DNA of 64,000 nucleotides from contig NZ_JAPCKI010000020.1 in the NCBI RefSeq assembly GCF_028680575.1, positions 1-64,000 of the forward strand. The letters are read 5' to 3'. Shown here piece after piece: positions 1 to 10,852 of this stretch; the first letter of the stretch is position 1; the number at the start of each line of letters is the position of its first letter. The stretch is from Acidovorax benzenivorans (lineage in GTDB: Bacteria > Pseudomonadota > Gammaproteobacteria > Burkholderiales > Burkholderiaceae_C). Under the pieces are notes generated by a model. It saw only the letters and a list, made by a program, of their open reading frames with translations, was not told the DNA's origin and made no database searches. Both the position numbers and the translations under genes were made by a program.

Positions 1-102
1 CACCATCGCCTGCTCGAACCCATCGGATACATCCCACCGGCAGAAGCTGAGGCAAACTACTACCGGCAACTCGCCAGTCAGGGCACCGAGGTGGTGGTCT
101 GA
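1..102 (+). CDS. IS3-family transposase OrfB, C-terminal end (cut by window edge)
   Basis: Reading frame 1 gives 33 residues and a stop. They contain RLLEPIGYIPPAEAEANYY, the conserved tail of the DDE integrase subunit (OrfB) of IS3-family insertion sequences. The catalytic core lies upstream of the window, so I cannot say whether the gene is intact. The stop codon is followed directly by a sequence that looks like the right terminal inverted repeat of such elements, which fits a complete right end. Family assignment rests on recognition of this tail motif. Confidence 0.8.
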   Translation, partial: HHRLLEPIGYIPPAEAEANYYRQLASQGTEVVV

Positions 103-141
103 CTTAAACCAAACAGCCTCCTCGAAACCCAGGGCGATTCA
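102..141 (+). mobile_element. Right end (terminal inverted repeat) of the IS3-family element
   Basis: After the transposase stop comes ACTTAAACCAAACAGCCTCC, and the stretch closes with GGCGATTCA, so the element would end in TCA at 139-141. This resembles right ends of the IS3 family, which carry TCA at the tip. The next base begins a different, broken transposase frame, as expected for an insertion junction. The left end and any target duplication are outside the window. Confidence 0.6.
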
Positions 142-256
142 GTTGCCGCAGTCAGCGCTCAAGAGCAGTACGCCGATGCAGGCGATGAAAGAGTGGTACC
201 AGACCCACCCGCACCTGTTTCACAAGCGACCATATGATCGTCCGGGATGAGACAGC
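142..256 (+). pseudogene. Decayed integrase-core transposase remnant (IS481-like C-terminus)
   Basis: A frame ending here reads LPQSALKSSTPMQAMKEW, then HPHLFHKRPYDRPG, a stop (TGA at 248-250), DS and a second stop. Proteins of this kind usually end RPGCD(S/T), so the TGA probably replaces a TGC cysteine codon. The 5' part is missing because the IS3-family end at 141 abuts it. It is therefore a fragment broken by insertion and decayed by a nonsense change. The exact IS family is uncertain (IS481 or another rve-type element). Confidence 0.6.
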
Positions 257-307
257 TAGCCAAGACGCGGCAGACGGGCATCGTGCACTTGATTCGTATT
301 TACAACA

Positions 308-790
308 TCACTTCCAACATGCTTCAATGGCAGCGGCCTTATTTGAGAACCCAGTGTAATTGATTAAATTTTTTCGACCCAAATGATCAATTTCAAAATC
401 ACCGCAACGATCAGAAGCCATTGATGCACCCGATTTTCGAGCAGCCTTTACAGAGTAGACATCTCGAACTCCCGCCGTGACCACAACAGATAAATCATAA
501 ACCGGTGTACCCTGACCGGGCACTGGCGACACCGTAAATCGCGATGGAAACTGAGAAGAGTCAGTAACGGCGGTACCAGCGCTATTCTGATCATACCGAA
601 AATTCTCCGTATAAAAACGCTCCATCCACTGCTGAGCCGCAATCAATATCACCCTAGCCTCTGCCCTTCGCGAGCGAGCAACATACTCCCGGTATGATGG
701 ATAAGCCACAGAAGCCAAGACACCAATAATAGCCACCACCACCATTACCTCAATCAAAGTAAATCCCGCATGATTTCTGATTTTAATCAT
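308..790 (-). CDS. pilE: Type IV pilin, PilE-like minor pilin
   Basis: The 160-residue protein has a short basic leader ending in Gly9, then FTLIE with Glu at mature position +5, and a long hydrophobic helix. This is the class III signal of type IV pilins, cut and N-methylated by prepilin peptidase PilD. Two C-terminal cysteines (about residues 128 and 158) could form the D-region disulfide loop. It is the last gene of the minor pilin operon: its ATG overlaps the pilY1 stop (ATGA), with GAGGA upstream. It probably takes part in the pilus tip or initiation complex, not as the major pilin, because it sits with pilVWXY1. The name pilE is by position and similarity. Confidence 0.85.
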   Translation of the reverse strand: MIKIRNHAGFTLIEVMVVVAIIGVLASVAYPSYREYVARSRRAEARVILIAAQQWMERFYTENFRYDQNSAGTAVTDSSQFPSRFTVSPVPGQGTPVYDLSVVVTAGVRDVYSVKAARKSGASMASDRCGDFEIDHLGRKNLINYTGFSNKAAAIEACWK

Positions 791-3700
791 TGGTTAGTCC
801 TCAATCCTGGGATTTCACGCCACTGCAATCGTGGAGAACTGCTCGTACACAAGACTGCATCCGCACTGCGCCCAGTAACTCGCTTGGCGCGCTGGCCAGG
901 GCTGCAAATAGGCGTGTCCTTAGTACACGTAGCCCCCACGCAGGTACAGCCAGATTCACCAGCCTTGCACGACTTTGTAAATGGCTTTTTTGTTCTATCG
1001 TTAACCACTTTGACCTTTTGATCTCCGATCTCTTTACCCGCAATGATCACTTTCTGCGAAGAAACAGTGATGGTGCCTTGGGTGTTCCGTTCAGGCCTAC
1101 CGGAGATCGGATCAACAGTGTAAAGAGATGCATTGGGAGTGGCCGTGCATTCATTGACGTCGCTTTTCGGGCGCACTGTGACAAATGACATTACCCCAGC
1201 ATCTAACGATGGGTCCGACAATACAGCCTCTGAAGTCGCCGGCAAATTGAAATACCAACCATCGTGCACCTCCCAATCGAGAGTAGCACCTGTGTTCAAA
1301 GTCAGCACGCCATCCGCAGCACGAGTATAACTCCGAGCAATCAGCGTCGTAAGGCCAGTCGGTAACGCTCTGCCACCCGATGCACCCATACCTGGGCGAT
1401 CCCAAATACCGTACGCGCGTTGAATGACGCCAGCACTCGGAAAATCACCGGTTTCAAAAGCATTCCCCGTAGCAAAAGTCACCATCAAGCCACCCTTCCC
1501 CATGTATAAAACCTGAGGAGCAGTAGTGATTGGCAATGGAATAACCTGATTGGATATATTTGTGTAAGTTGCCTTGTATAGAGGCGTGTTCACCCCGGAA
1601 TTTTTGAATGCAACATCCCAAGTAACAGGATTACTAGACCCGATATTAAACTTCCACAAGTTGCCCTTAAGGTCCCCAGCATACACAACATCAGCGGTCC
1701 CATTACCATCAACATCTTCCCAACGAGGCGCAGACAAACCATTACCCGCCCCAGCATCTGCCACTATTTTCACATATCGACCGGACCAACTATTACCATT
1801 AGGCCCCTCCATGAATAGCACAAACAATACCGCTTTACCAGTAATTGATTTATTCCCGTTACCAAGAAGCAACGCATATTTTCCATTATTTAACTTAACG
1901 ACAGGTAGAGCCTGGTTAGAAGCAGAGTGAACAGAAACATCACCGGTGATATACCCCAAATCATTATCATCATCCGAAGTGAACTGCCACCTGAATACAC
2001 TAGCAGCATTAGATTCAACCAGATCGTCAAGCTGAGTCGCATCGAGGGCAAAAACACCCCTACCACCCCTCCCTAAAGTGCCAAATGCATACGTCTTCCA
2101 ATCCGATCCGACCTTTACGTCTGCCGTGAATGGATTTCCATCGACATATGGCCACACTGTCCCGGTTGGCCTGTCTTCTGTACCTGTTACAAAATTAGCG
2201 CCATTGAGTTTAGTGCTTGCTGTTGTGGCCCGCTGCAGGGGTATCTCGGCCAGTCTGTTAGCCAAAGCGCCTGGCACATAGGCAAAGACCTCAGCCCCAC
2301 TTTCAGGATTGAAGGCATGCAACATTCCATCGTTAGCTGCAACCCAAAGCAATTTCCCCCTGCTTTTGTGGGCACTTAAAAATGCGGCATATCCATCTGC
2401 AGTCATGCCAGGCATGGTAGCGCTCGGAGCACTCTGTATCCATGGTGTTCCATTGACCACTGGTCCAAGCAGACCACCAGATCTTTGCCGAAGTCCATTC
2501 AAACCCTCAAGGCTTTTATCACCCCGGATGTAATTCAGGGCCAGTTGGGCATTCGAGGTAGACAACACGTTAATGCTGGCAGTTGTCATTTGGGTTTTAT
2601 ACGCAGCAGGCAGAGATGCCCACCTGAACGGAACCCCGGCAGATGCGCCATTATCACTATTGGTAATAATTTTCCTGTTAGCACCAGCATTAGCGCCTGC
2701 TGCGGCTTCAAGAAGCGCACCAGCCTCCCACGTAGGCAGCTCAGCAAACTCGCCTTCCGAGTCAACTTTATAAGCCTCCAAGGCGCCGGTCACAGTAGTG
2801 CTATCAAACTTCACAACATATTTATATCCGTTCGCGACCAACTGAGCCGACGAAACAGCAGGAGCCGCATTCGAGTTTTTAGCAGCATTATCTAACGCTT
2901 GTCGCAATTGTGCTTCCAACAATTCCGGGCGACGTGCAAGAAAATATCCATCGGGCACACCATCGGACCCAATGCTGCCATCGGCACGAACACTATCCCA
3001 AGACTCTTGAGTGGATGGCATAACGACGTTACTGAACGTCCCATCCGCGTTTTTTGCGCTAGATTTAAAAGATCCATATTTTCCAGCGTACCAAAGTGGA
3101 TCCTTAATCAAGGCGTCGACTTCCCCAACCATATTAAATGTCATGCCCACCAAATAGTCCGCATTTTTGACCGAGCAGTAATTCGCCAAAGTAGGAATCG
3201 TTGGATCTCCAGTTGCACCGGTGCCAGTGACACTGCAAACAGTATCCTTATATTTCGTAGTGCCCGTCAGAATAGTATTTTGATATGCAGCATCTCCACA
3301 TAGATATTCTGATGTGGCAGGCATGCCAGACAAAAGGTTGAATGTCGAACTACCTCCACCATGTTGATGCGTAAGGTAGCGGCCGTTAGCGTTCACCCCA
3401 CTTTTTTGAACACCAATCACACTAAACCCGTGAGTTCCGGCGGCACCACCACATACACCAGGGATATCTGTGGTTATTTTAATATCCCACCCAGAAGGGG
3501 ATGCAGCATTAGCTATTAGATCGTATCTAAGAAATCCCGTAATATCCATATCATAGTCACCACCCATCAAAATATCATTCCAGGTGACTATAAATGCACC
3601 GTATGTTGGACCGGAACTTATCGAAGCAAATGTCAAAGGCGCGCTCACATTGCCCCCACCCTGCACACTTTCAGGTGTTATGTAAACGTACTTTTTAGGA

Positions 3701-5685
3701 TTAGTCCCAGGGACCGGGACATCAATACGAGGAGCGCCACCGGAAAGCGATGCCGCCATGGTTTTTACTTTGAGTGCATTTTCGATTTTATTCAAATCAG
3801 CCGGCGGGGTGGCTAAAGTTCGGATTTTTGTTGTATTTCCATAAAGTGCTGCACCGGCAATTTGATAGGTTCCACCCATTGCAGGCGCTTCTGGGCAGAT
3901 ACCGTTAACATCCGACAACTGCCCCACTGTTTTCGCAGCACAAGAATTTTTGTCATCTGCAGTCGTTAAGCCCTTGCCCGATGTAGATCCCACGGACCGC
4001 AATGTCCCAGTGATTCCCTCCGCATCTCCAATTTTGTTCACAAACGAGTCCAAACCGGCGCTTGAGTTTGGCAAAGTGCCAAACAGCGAGCCCGCTTGCC
4101 CATCAAAACTCAAGCCACTAGAGGAAAACGCAAGAACATTGAGAGGTCTGCACACGCCGTTTCCGTATTTGGCGCGCGCAGTGGCACTGGCCAATGGATC
4201 GCTCCAAGTGGCAATGGGCATGCCAACACTTGTATCAGCGGTAGTAGTCGATGGATTGTTTGGTGTAGGAGTTGATCCGTTGTAAGCATAATATTGCAAC
4301 GCTTGTACTACCATTTCCCCGATTGGATTTCCCCAAGCAGGTAAATTAGTTTCATTTGAAGCACTCGGAGTGCTACCCCCACCATAACTATTACCAGAAG
4401 TTCTACCATATAAAACGATCGAGTCAAATGCTTTGATAGCCCCCGCACCTGTTGCGCGACCATCCGGAGCAGGGAGTGTAGCCGAGCAACCTGATGACGG
4501 ACTGTGACAGAACACTCCCGTATTTCGATTTATTTCATCTTCCAGATCGCGAACATTTTTTCTCAACGCTCCGGCAGTATTTTTACGATCATAACTTCCA
4601 GTAATTAGTCCAAATTCAACACGCGCTGCATCACCCAAATTTTTCGGATAACCAAATTCTTGTAATAATCCATAGGGTTTAAAATTGGTCGTGGAGGTCG
4701 GCGGGAAAGCTTGACAATGCTCTTCTCCAAGAAATGCGGGGTCGCAGACTTTAGTGCGCACATTTAAATCAGGCCCAATCCCTGAATATGTGGCCCCATC
4801 TGCGGTGCGCGATGGAATCGTAATTTCATGTTTTACAACGCCATTACCTTTGTCCGCATCTGAATAAAAACGAGCAAGCTTAGGACCAAAAGTCCCTTTA
4901 TTGTAGTTGTCTGGGCTATCTCGCCACCGGCACAATTGGATTTCTACTGTTGACCAGAAACGTACATTGCCTTTTACCAGCCGCATGATCGGCACAGACG
5001 CCTTGGGATCTTCACTACTCCCAGTGACACAAATACTTAAACCTGCGTATACATTCGCATTGGCACCTGTAGTCTTTGTCAGATCCGCTTGTGTGAATGG
5101 CGTGTAATCCCGGATATCAGCTTCTTTGTAATATTTAACAAATGAATGTGCATCCCACACAAGCCTAGAACCCATGAGCACAGTAGAACCGTTTGTGTCT
5201 GTGGAGCGAAAACCACCATAAAGCATACGACGAACCGTGTCCAACCGTGTCATCGTGGCCCAATTAAGGAAATTGCCACTCCAGTGCGACTGCGCAGACG
5301 AACAACTATATTTGATAGACGTCACTGTCCCTACAGTAACTGAAGTCTGAATAGCAAGAGCGCTGGGTTCATACTGACCAGTGGAAGTGCTATAGGAATA
5401 ACACTTGGTCGCATCGAAGTATCCGTAATACTTAAATGTCGGTTTAAATGTTGTATCTATAATTCCATCGCCATCAAGATCTTCAAAATCTGTATAGACC
5501 GGCCCGAAAATCAAGTGGTCTTTAGATGCCGTCAACATAATCATCGGCTTATTAGCCGTTGTTACTATATTTGGCGGTATCGCAGGCTGGGGCGTAGATA
5601 CTTCTTGAGGGCTTGCAAACACAGCGGGAGCGCTGGACAAACCAATGCCAAGCAGCGCAATTCTAAAAAACTTTTCAAATTTCAC
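787..5685 (-). CDS. pilY1: PilY1/PilC-type pilus tip adhesin and assembly protein
   Basis: About 1630 residues. PilY1 sits at the tip of type IV pili, supports adhesion and promotes pilus extension. A signal peptide runs to about residue 25 (ending PAVFA). An early EF-hand-like loop, DLDGDGIID, may bind calcium. The C-terminal half holds the conserved PilY1 beta-propeller, with [19 protein letters not shown], the acidic loop [13 protein letters not shown] matching the known calcium site, and [20 protein letters not shown]. The N-terminal half has no clear MIDAS motif of a von Willebrand A domain. The frame opens at a TTG (5712), but the GTG at 5685 after a G-rich stretch gives a normal signal peptide, so I chose it. 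Its stop overlaps pilE. Confidence 0.9.
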   Translation of the reverse strand: MKFEKFFRIALLGIGLSSAPAVFASPQEVSTPQPAIPPNIVTTANKPMIMLTASKDHLIFGPVYTDFEDLDGDGIIDTTFKPTFKYYGYFDATKCYSYSTSTGQYEPSALAIQTSVTVGTVTSIKYSCSSAQSHWSGNFLNWATMTRLDTVRRMLYGGFRSTDTNGSTVLMGSRLVWDAHSFVKYYKEADIRDYTPFTQADLTKTTGANANVYAGLSICVTGSSEDPKASVPIMRLVKGNVRFWSTVEIQLCRWRDSPDNYNKGTFGPKLARFYSDADKGNGVVKHEITIPSRTADGATYSGIGPDLNVRTKVCDPAFLGEEHCQAFPPTSTTNFKPYGLLQEFGYPKNLGDAARVEFGLITGSYDRKNTAGALRKNVRDLEDEINRNTGVFCHSPSSGCSATLPAPDGRATGAGAIKAFDSIVLYGRTSGNSYGGGSTPSASNETNLPAWGNPIGEMVVQALQYYAYNGSTPTPNNPSTTTADTSVGMPIATWSDPLASATARAKYGNGVCRPLNVLAFSSSGLSFDGQAGSLFGTLPNSSAGLDSFVNKIGDAEGITGTLRSVGSTSGKGLTTADDKNSCAAKTVGQLSDVNGICPEAPAMGGTYQIAGAALYGNTTKIRTLATPPADLNKIENALKVKTMAASLSGGAPRIDVPVPGTNPKKYVYITPESVQGGGNVSAPLTFASISSGPTYGAFIVTWNDILMGGDYDMDITGFLRYDLIANAASPSGWDIKITTDIPGVCGGAAGTHGFSVIGVQKSGVNANGRYLTHQHGGGSSTFNLLSGMPATSEYLCGDAAYQNTILTGTTKYKDTVCSVTGTGATGDPTIPTLANYCSVKNADYLVGMTFNMVGEVDALIKDPLWYAGKYGSFKSSAKNADGTFSNVVMPSTQESWDSVRADGSIGSDGVPDGYFLARRPELLEAQLRQALDNAAKNSNAAPAVSSAQLVANGYKYVVKFDSTTVTGALEAYKVDSEGEFAELPTWEAGALLEAAAGANAGANRKIITNSDNGASAGVPFRWASLPAAYKTQMTTASINVLSTSNAQLALNYIRGDKSLEGLNGLRQRSGGLLGPVVNGTPWIQSAPSATMPGMTADGYAAFLSAHKSRGKLLWVAANDGMLHAFNPESGAEVFAYVPGALANRLAEIPLQRATTASTKLNGANFVTGTEDRPTGTVWPYVDGNPFTADVKVGSDWKTYAFGTLGRGGRGVFALDATQLDDLVESNAASVFRWQFTSDDDNDLGYITGDVSVHSASNQALPVVKLNNGKYALLLGNGNKSITGKAVLFVLFMEGPNGNSWSGRYVKIVADAGAGNGLSAPRWEDVDGNGTADVVYAGDLKGNLWKFNIGSSNPVTWDVAFKNSGVNTPLYKATYTNISNQVIPLPITTAPQVLYMGKGGLMVTFATGNAFETGDFPSAGVIQRAYGIWDRPGMGASGGRALPTGLTTLIARSYTRAADGVLTLNTGATLDWEVHDGWYFNLPATSEAVLSDPSLDAGVMSFVTVRPKSDVNECTATPNASLYTVDPISGRPERNTQGTITVSSQKVIIAGKEIGDQKVKVVNDRTKKPFTKSCKAGESGCTCVGATCTKDTPICSPGQRAKRVTGRSADAVLCTSSSPRLQWREIPGLRTNQ

Positions 5686-5738
5686 GACACACCCCCAAAA
5701 CAATCTAAGCAAAGCAACAGTAGACTATCGACATAAGC

Positions 5739-6509
5739 CTAAGGGAAAAATACAGACTGCAAAACAACCTGCGTCCTTTGCGAATATCCAAAACCTCGAG
5801 CTGTAATACGGTACATCGTTGACCATTGATTAGCTTTCTCTCCGGTAGACGTCACCTGCGTTTCTGCAATATTAATTCGCACATGCTTGCGCTGAAAAAC
5901 TTCGATCAGGTACTCGGGTTGTTTAGCAACACCGCGCATCGGAGGTACTCCGGTATAGGTGCCTAGCGGAACACCTCCTGTAAAAGTATCGCAGTGGTCA
6001 CTGCTAACTGGGTTGCGCCCTGGCTTATCGTCCTCATTGTCATTCCAAAGACCACCCTTGCCTACGGGCCACCATGGCTCGGCAACAGCAGAATTCACTG
6101 CAGTAGCGGCAGCCCAGTCAGTCAGAAAATAACTCGCGTCGTCTTTAAGGCACAGTCCTTGAGCGCAATCGCTGGTGAAACTACTAGGATTGATGCCGTC
6201 AGTATCCACAGTAGTAGTATTTCTCTGGCAAGAGGCATTGGTCATCAAAAACCCAAGAGGAGCATTGTCTATATCTCTCTCTGCGTCTCTCAGCGCAGAC
6301 TCTGCAGCTTGGCGAGCGGCTTCTTGATCCATTTGATTCCGCGCCATTCCCTCCGCAAGCATAGACTGACGAGCCGTCCACACACTAATCCCTGTAATAG
6401 CCACCAAAAACAGAAGGACAACTACCAAGGCAACGCCTCGCTCCTTATGCCGAAACGAAATTTGCGACATCCATTCACGCGACGACACAGATTTGCATAT
6501 ATATTGCAT
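5739..6509 (-). CDS. pilX: PilX-type minor pilin
   Basis: The 256-residue protein has a basic stretch RHKERG followed by a hydrophobic helix (GVALVVVLLFLVAITG), then AEGMARNQMDQEAARQAAES. This is the usual N-terminus of PilX/PilV-class minor pilins, which lack the FTLIE form. PilX primes pilus assembly with FimT/PilV/PilW and PilY1. The ATG at 6509 has an AGGA seven bases upstream on the coding strand, so I prefer it over the internal ATG at 6470. The gene lies between pilW and pilY1 in the same direction with short gaps, so co-transcription is likely. Confidence 0.88.
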   Translation of the reverse strand: MQYICKSVSSREWMSQISFRHKERGVALVVVLLFLVAITGISVWTARQSMLAEGMARNQMDQEAARQAAESALRDAERDIDNAPLGFLMTNASCQRNTTTVDTDGINPSSFTSDCAQGLCLKDDASYFLTDWAAATAVNSAVAEPWWPVGKGGLWNDNEDDKPGRNPVSSDHCDTFTGGVPLGTYTGVPPMRGVAKQPEYLIEVFQRKHVRINIAETQVTSTGEKANQWSTMYRITARGFGYSQRTQVVLQSVFFP

Positions 6510-6519
6510 TATCTATATC

Positions 6520-7638
6520 CTAATAATACTGCTTAAGATTGTTTCTCAATCCAAAAACTTCTACATACCGTGTTATGGTGTCACCAGACGGCTGGTTTTT
6601 AGACGCATCACTGCAATCAAGATAAGTTCGTGGCGAGCTTGCTTTGTCAGCAATTCGAGTATTTCCACCCATCGTGCGCGATAGCACACAAACCCTTACA
6701 GCAGTAACACGCTGCCAAGAAGTCAAAGTCAGACCATTCAAAGTCACGTTTGCCAGCGCATTCATTTCAGTTGCGGTGTAATAACGGGACGGCGACAAAG
6801 AGGCGTCTGTGTCATACACACCATATGTAAATTGGATGTTCTCCACCCCCGGAATAATTGGCTGATAAGCAGTTGCATCAGCTGTACCATGTGGGCTTTG
6901 CCCATTGCCACTACAGGCCAAGCTTTTAGTGGTGACGTCATTTTGATCTACTGAAATTTTGACTTCACTTAACGTAAATCGATTAGACACAAACACGGGC
7001 AGCTGCGGTGGTATATTCTCAACGGTCGCCGTATGAGGAGTCGCAGGTGGAGCCCCTCCAGAATTCTTCTTTCTCTCCGCATTGCTAGGATCACCTCCAG
7101 CCCCGGCAGGCGCTACGTCGGCGCCCGTGCAATCTGCGCGCCTCCCAGTACTTTTCCCCATCTCTGCAGTGTCAGATGTGAAGTAATTAATAACAATCGT
7201 GTCAGGTGCAGTCGCGTCGACCGAAGGGCAGGTACTCGTAGCAACGTCAAATTTGCCACCGTCACACCCATAAATTCCGGTTTGAAAAGCAACCGGCGGC
7301 CAGCCCGTATCTATATTCTGCCAATCTGTAACGGCCTTTGGCACAGTGGGCAGCGGAGGATAGGTGTCGTACATACCTTGCTGCGTAGCGTCTGGAGCAA
7401 TGGGAAGTGCATTAGCTGGATAAAATCCGGCATTCATGATTTCACGCCCTAGCATTTGCATTATGTATGCACCAGTCTCCCGACTATTACTATTGCGATC
7501 CAATGAACGCTGCGACTCGCGCGAGGCCAAGTAAGTGTATGCCGCAGCAATTACGATTACCAAACTAATGGTCATGGCTACCAACAATTCGATGATCGTC
7601 AGACCTCGCTGATAATTATTGGATTTATACATAAGCAT
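6520..7638 (-). CDS. pilW: PilW-type minor pilin
   Basis: About 372 residues from the ATG at 7638. The start reads MLMYKSNNYQRGLTIIELL: a short leader, Gly, then LTIIE and a hydrophobic helix, the type IV prepilin signal. The later part is a large globular domain with several cysteines, usual for PilW. The open frame continues upstream, but that would bury the prepilin motif inside and overlap pilV, so I reject the longer start. The ATG lies one base after the pilV stop and shows no good ribosome site, suggesting translational coupling to pilV. Confidence 0.88.
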   Translation of the reverse strand: MLMYKSNNYQRGLTIIELLVAMTISLVIVIAAAYTYLASRESQRSLDRNSNSRETGAYIMQMLGREIMNAGFYPANALPIAPDATQQGMYDTYPPLPTVPKAVTDWQNIDTGWPPVAFQTGIYGCDGGKFDVATSTCPSVDATAPDTIVINYFTSDTAEMGKSTGRRADCTGADVAPAGAGGDPSNAERKKNSGGAPPATPHTATVENIPPQLPVFVSNRFTLSEVKISVDQNDVTTKSLACSGNGQSPHGTADATAYQPIIPGVENIQFTYGVYDTDASLSPSRYYTATEMNALANVTLNGLTLTSWQRVTAVRVCVLSRTMGGNTRIADKASSPRTYLDCSDASKNQPSGDTITRYVEVFGLRNNLKQYY

Positions 7639-7639
7639 A

Positions 7640-8287
7640 TCAGGGTATAAAAGAAAAACGAATACAACGAGCTCCGTCAGGAACTGCTGCGTCCTCAGGG
7701 CAGCAAGTTTGCTGCGCCATGCCCGCCTCACTACCCGTACATATAGGCGGCGCAACTAGGACAGGAGTATCTGCATTGGGATCGTCTACCTGATTCTTAT
7801 CAAACCACATCATCGTCACATTGAAACCATCGCGACGGTCTCCCTCTATCCAACCAGCACCCTGCGGCAAACCGGCTCGTACACGCTGACGCCATATCTT
7901 CAAATCATAGGTAGCCCGCTCTGCCGTGGTGCATACCGATGTTTCGCAGTTTTTGCTTATGGTTAGCGGATCTGCCTGCTGAGTGGTCCAATTGTCGCCA
8001 AGAAGATATAGTGAAGTTTTTACAACACCCTCTTCTGCAAAACTCGTACCCGCCGCATCTGCATTTACGCGTACACGCTCAGAAAAGTCAGACAACAACA
8101 TGGATGCCGATGAGCGCGCCCACGTGTTGATTTTGTACTTGCTCGTTGCAGCTTGAAGCCCGGCGATTCCCAGTAGGCCAATCGAAAGAACCAGAACAGC
8201 CACCATCATCTCGACCAATGTTACTCCACGAGATCTCGTCAACAATGATGGATTTTCTCTGGCTGAGAGTAATTTTTCTTTTGGCAT
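7640..8287 (-). CDS. pilV: PilV-type minor pilin
   Basis: The 215-residue protein carries RSRGVTLVEMMVAVLVLSIG near residue 20: Gly at the cleavage point, VTLVE with Glu +5, then the hydrophobic helix. This is typical of PilV minor pilins, including the following LLGIAGLQAA. A C-terminal cysteine-rich part (QQTCCPEDA) is also common. The ATG lies one base after the fimT stop, with AGGG about a dozen bases upstream, so the genes are tightly coupled. It should work with PilW, PilX and PilY1 in pilus initiation. Confidence 0.88.
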   Translation of the reverse strand: MPKEKLLSARENPSLLTRSRGVTLVEMMVAVLVLSIGLLGIAGLQAATSKYKINTWARSSASMLLSDFSERVRVNADAAGTSFAEEGVVKTSLYLLGDNWTTQQADPLTISKNCETSVCTTAERATYDLKIWRQRVRAGLPQGAGWIEGDRRDGFNVTMMWFDKNQVDDPNADTPVLVAPPICTGSEAGMAQQTCCPEDAAVPDGARCIRFSFIP

Positions 8288-8288
8288 T

Positions 8289-8885
8289 TCACTTGTACCC
8301 TGCGCAAGTTTTATCCGAAGGAATAGTTCGAGTACGACCTAACCCGTCCATGCATATATTTATAGAAAATTTATCATTCAGTGGATTGCTGACGTCTTGA
8401 TAGACAATATTGAATTGGCCTGCGCTGCTCAAACCTGGAGCCCCTCTGGCATTAAAAAGAAATTTTTTCTTGCTATCTTGAGTTTGCAAAAGATAATCAC
8501 TACCCGTGGTCGGGCGAGCTAAAAGCATATCTACCGAATCAGCCGGGGCACTAGCGCCACTATCACAGCTTGGATTTAAAAATGCGATCCACCCCACCTG
8601 CCAATCTGTACCCGAGGTGGTACAAGCAGGCGCCACGCCGCCTGCCGAGCTACTCATACACATCGTCACACAGGTATTGCGATTCACAGCTTCGTTCCGG
8701 GCCTTTAGCACGCTGGCAGTGAACTCACCGCCCAGGTTCGTTAGCTTGCTACGCACAATGAAATCTCGCACCGAAGGCGCGGCGAGGCTGGCCAAGATTG
8801 CGGCCATAGCAATCGTTACCAGCAACTCGATCAATGTAAAACCTTGCGCCTGATGTAGACGCGAACGGTAAGCGTGCATAGTCAT
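8289..8885 (-). CDS. fimT: FimT/GspH-type pseudopilin
   Basis: About 198 residues from the ATG at 8885 (a second ATG at 8879 is equally possible). The N-terminus MTMHAYRSRLHQAQGFTLIE has the prepilin site Gly|FTLIE, and the following LLVTIAMAAILASLAAPSVRD is the classic FimT/GspH helix. The GspH domain fills the rest. It is the first gene of the minor pilin operon, so the promoter should lie just upstream, in the region overlapping the divergent hypothetical gene. The frame is open 35 codons further upstream, but that would bury the leader. Confidence 0.88.
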   Translation of the reverse strand: MTMHAYRSRLHQAQGFTLIELLVTIAMAAILASLAAPSVRDFIVRSKLTNLGGEFTASVLKARNEAVNRNTCVTMCMSSSAGGVAPACTTSGTDWQVGWIAFLNPSCDSGASAPADSVDMLLARPTTGSDYLLQTQDSKKKFLFNARGAPGLSSAGQFNIVYQDVSNPLNDKFSINICMDGLGRTRTIPSDKTCAGYK

Positions 8886-9034
8886 GTCTAAATTATCGCG
8901 CCACGGTCCCTGTGCAAGTAGCCACTCGGATGTCCAGCCGTACCGTCGGTCGTTCTGAGTTGCCTCAGGTGTCCATTTTTTCCGCATCACATTGGGCTTC
9001 CCCTAGTTTGATGTTGTCAGCTTCTGCAGAGACA

Positions 9035-9427
9035 ATGGCGCTCGCCATGACCACACCGCAGCGCTCTGACAACCCCTCGCCCACCGACGCATTCGACCCG
9101 GATTCAACCCTGGCATTCCAGCGCCGGATGGAGCGGGCGCCGGAGTGGTTTTGCTCTTTTTTGGCGGGTAACAGCAGGGAAAAGAGCCGCTTGCGACGAG
9201 AGATGGCCACCATGAAAGGCTCGGTGGTCTGGCTGGTGCAGCAGCGTCGTCAGGGCACTTGGAGTGCGAAAGAGCGTGCCCATTTGCGCGATGTGATGCG
9301 GTCAGCGTCTTCGGTCAGCCCCTATTTGTTCATCTGGGTGATTCCCGGCTCGATGCTGCTGCTGCCCTTCATGGCCTGGTTTCTGGACAAGCAGCGCAAA
9401 CGCCGGGAACGCCAACTTTTGCGGTAG
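9035..9427 (+). CDS. Conserved small hypothetical protein with C-terminal hydrophobic segment
   Basis: About 130 residues. I do not recognise a named family. The sequence is charged and helical in the middle (RRMERAPEWFCSFLAGNSREKSRLRREM) and ends with a membrane-like segment (SPYLFIWVIPGSMLLLPFMA) and a basic tail. This tail is faintly like the region after the membrane segment of LETM1 proteins; that is only an impression. Starts at 9035 and 9047 are both possible, and AGAGA precedes the first. It is transcribed divergently from fimT, is GC-rich like the downstream DNA and marks the edge of the A+T-richer pilin block. Confidence 0.6.
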   Translation: MALAMTTPQRSDNPSPTDAFDPDSTLAFQRRMERAPEWFCSFLAGNSREKSRLRREMATMKGSVVWLVQQRRQGTWSAKERAHLRDVMRSASSVSPYLFIWVIPGSMLLLPFMAWFLDKQRKRRERQLLR

Positions 9428-9493
9428 CGCCGCGCTCACACCAAGAGCACGCCAGATAGCTAACGACAGCCGTAGAAAGACGGCTAAAAACGC

Positions 9494-10612
9494 TCAGGCC
9501 CAGTTGCTGCTGATGACGACCAGCATGCCCGCCCCCACCAGCCCCAGTTGCCAGCGCAGGGCCGTGGACCATGATGGCACGTGACGTTCCACGCGCAAGT
9601 ACAGCAATCGGCCGACTGCCAGCGACAGAACAAATGCCAGCAACATGCCCATTGCGTTCAGCACTGGGGAGGCTGGCCAGAGGTGGCTGACCACCGCGTT
9701 CACCACCAGGCACACCGCAAAGTGCACCAGAAACACCGAATACGACATCTGGCCGAGCTTGACGAGAGGTGACACACCGGAGAAGCCACGCATGCGAGCA
9801 GAGCGCATGGCCACCACCAAACACAGGGCCGTGACCGCTGCCACGGCAATACGTGCGCGAAAGTCCACCGCCAGCGCCCCCCCCGCCAACAACACCATGA
9901 CCCCTATCCACGCCTGCGCCCGAGGCGCTCGCGCTGCCCAGTAGGCCAGCATGCCCAGACCGTAGGCACCAAAAAAATACAGTGCCCACATGTCCAACCC
10001 CGCCATGCGATTGAACACCCACAACGAGGCACCCGCCATCAGCAGCACCAGCCCCTGCGACAGGGCTGCCGCGTGGTGCTGAACCCAGCGCGCTGGCAGT
10101 GCGCGCACACCCGCCAACATGAGCACGGTCAGCGCAAAGAGCTGGAAGTCGATGGCCACGTACCAGACGCCCGCCGACAACGCGTCTTCACCCATGATGT
10201 CTTGCAGCAGTAAAGCATTCGCCAACAGTTGAGACAAGGTGGGCTGGTCGGGTACGGAGTGGTGCTCCATCCCAGGTCGCACCAGGGCCGAGACCACCAC
10301 CGCCAGCATCAGCGCCACGGCATACGGCACTACCAGCCGGACAAAACGCTTGGCGATGGCGGTGCCAGCATGATCAAAACGCGCCACGCCTTGTGGCGCC
10401 AGACTGGCAGCAGCCAGATAGCCCCCGAGCACCAGAAACACCTGCACCGCCATGCGCCCATAGTCATACAACCAGGCCATGAGGGCCGGTGCCAAGGGAT
10501 GGGCGATGTCGGACATCGGGCCATAGAAGGCCAGGTGATGCCACACGATGGTGGCGCAAGCCATGCCCTTGATCATGTCGATCAGGGGCGTGCGGGAGGT
10601 GGACGAAGACAT
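9494..10612 (-). CDS. Acyltransferase 3 family membrane protein (OafA/YrhL-like)
   Basis: About 372 residues. The start TPLIDMIKGMACATIVWHHL has the Asp and His pattern seen at the N-terminus of acyltransferase 3 proteins, followed by about ten hydrophobic segments. The family moves acetyl or other acyl groups onto surface polysaccharides or glycolipids from the inner membrane. The ATG at 10612 begins MSSSTSRTPLID; the longer open frame adds 39 residues without family features. Nothing nearby names the acceptor. It lies downstream of the substrate-binding protein on the same strand, but the 240-base gap argues for its own promoter. Confidence 0.8.
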   Translation of the reverse strand: MSSSTSRTPLIDMIKGMACATIVWHHLAFYGPMSDIAHPLAPALMAWLYDYGRMAVQVFLVLGGYLAAASLAPQGVARFDHAGTAIAKRFVRLVVPYAVALMLAVVVSALVRPGMEHHSVPDQPTLSQLLANALLLQDIMGEDALSAGVWYVAIDFQLFALTVLMLAGVRALPARWVQHHAAALSQGLVLLMAGASLWVFNRMAGLDMWALYFFGAYGLGMLAYWAARAPRAQAWIGVMVLLAGGALAVDFRARIAVAAVTALCLVVAMRSARMRGFSGVSPLVKLGQMSYSVFLVHFAVCLVVNAVVSHLWPASPVLNAMGMLLAFVLSLAVGRLLYLRVERHVPSWSTALRWQLGLVGAGMLVVISSNWA

Positions 10613-10852
10613 GTGGTTCGGCGTGGACTCCGGCGGACAAAACGCCACCGGACATCCCAATCCACCCACGTTAGCCCCGTCTATTGGGTCTAGCGCCAAG
10701 ACGGACTGCACACGGGATGGGAGTGACAAAACCCGTTATTGTCCTCCGACAGAGATTTTTTTGCACGATGGCTCTGTCTCCTGCTGGTCTGCCGTCACCG
10801 GCAGCGGGCCGGATGACCAAGAGCCCGGCTACCGCTCGGCTTGTGGAAGCCC

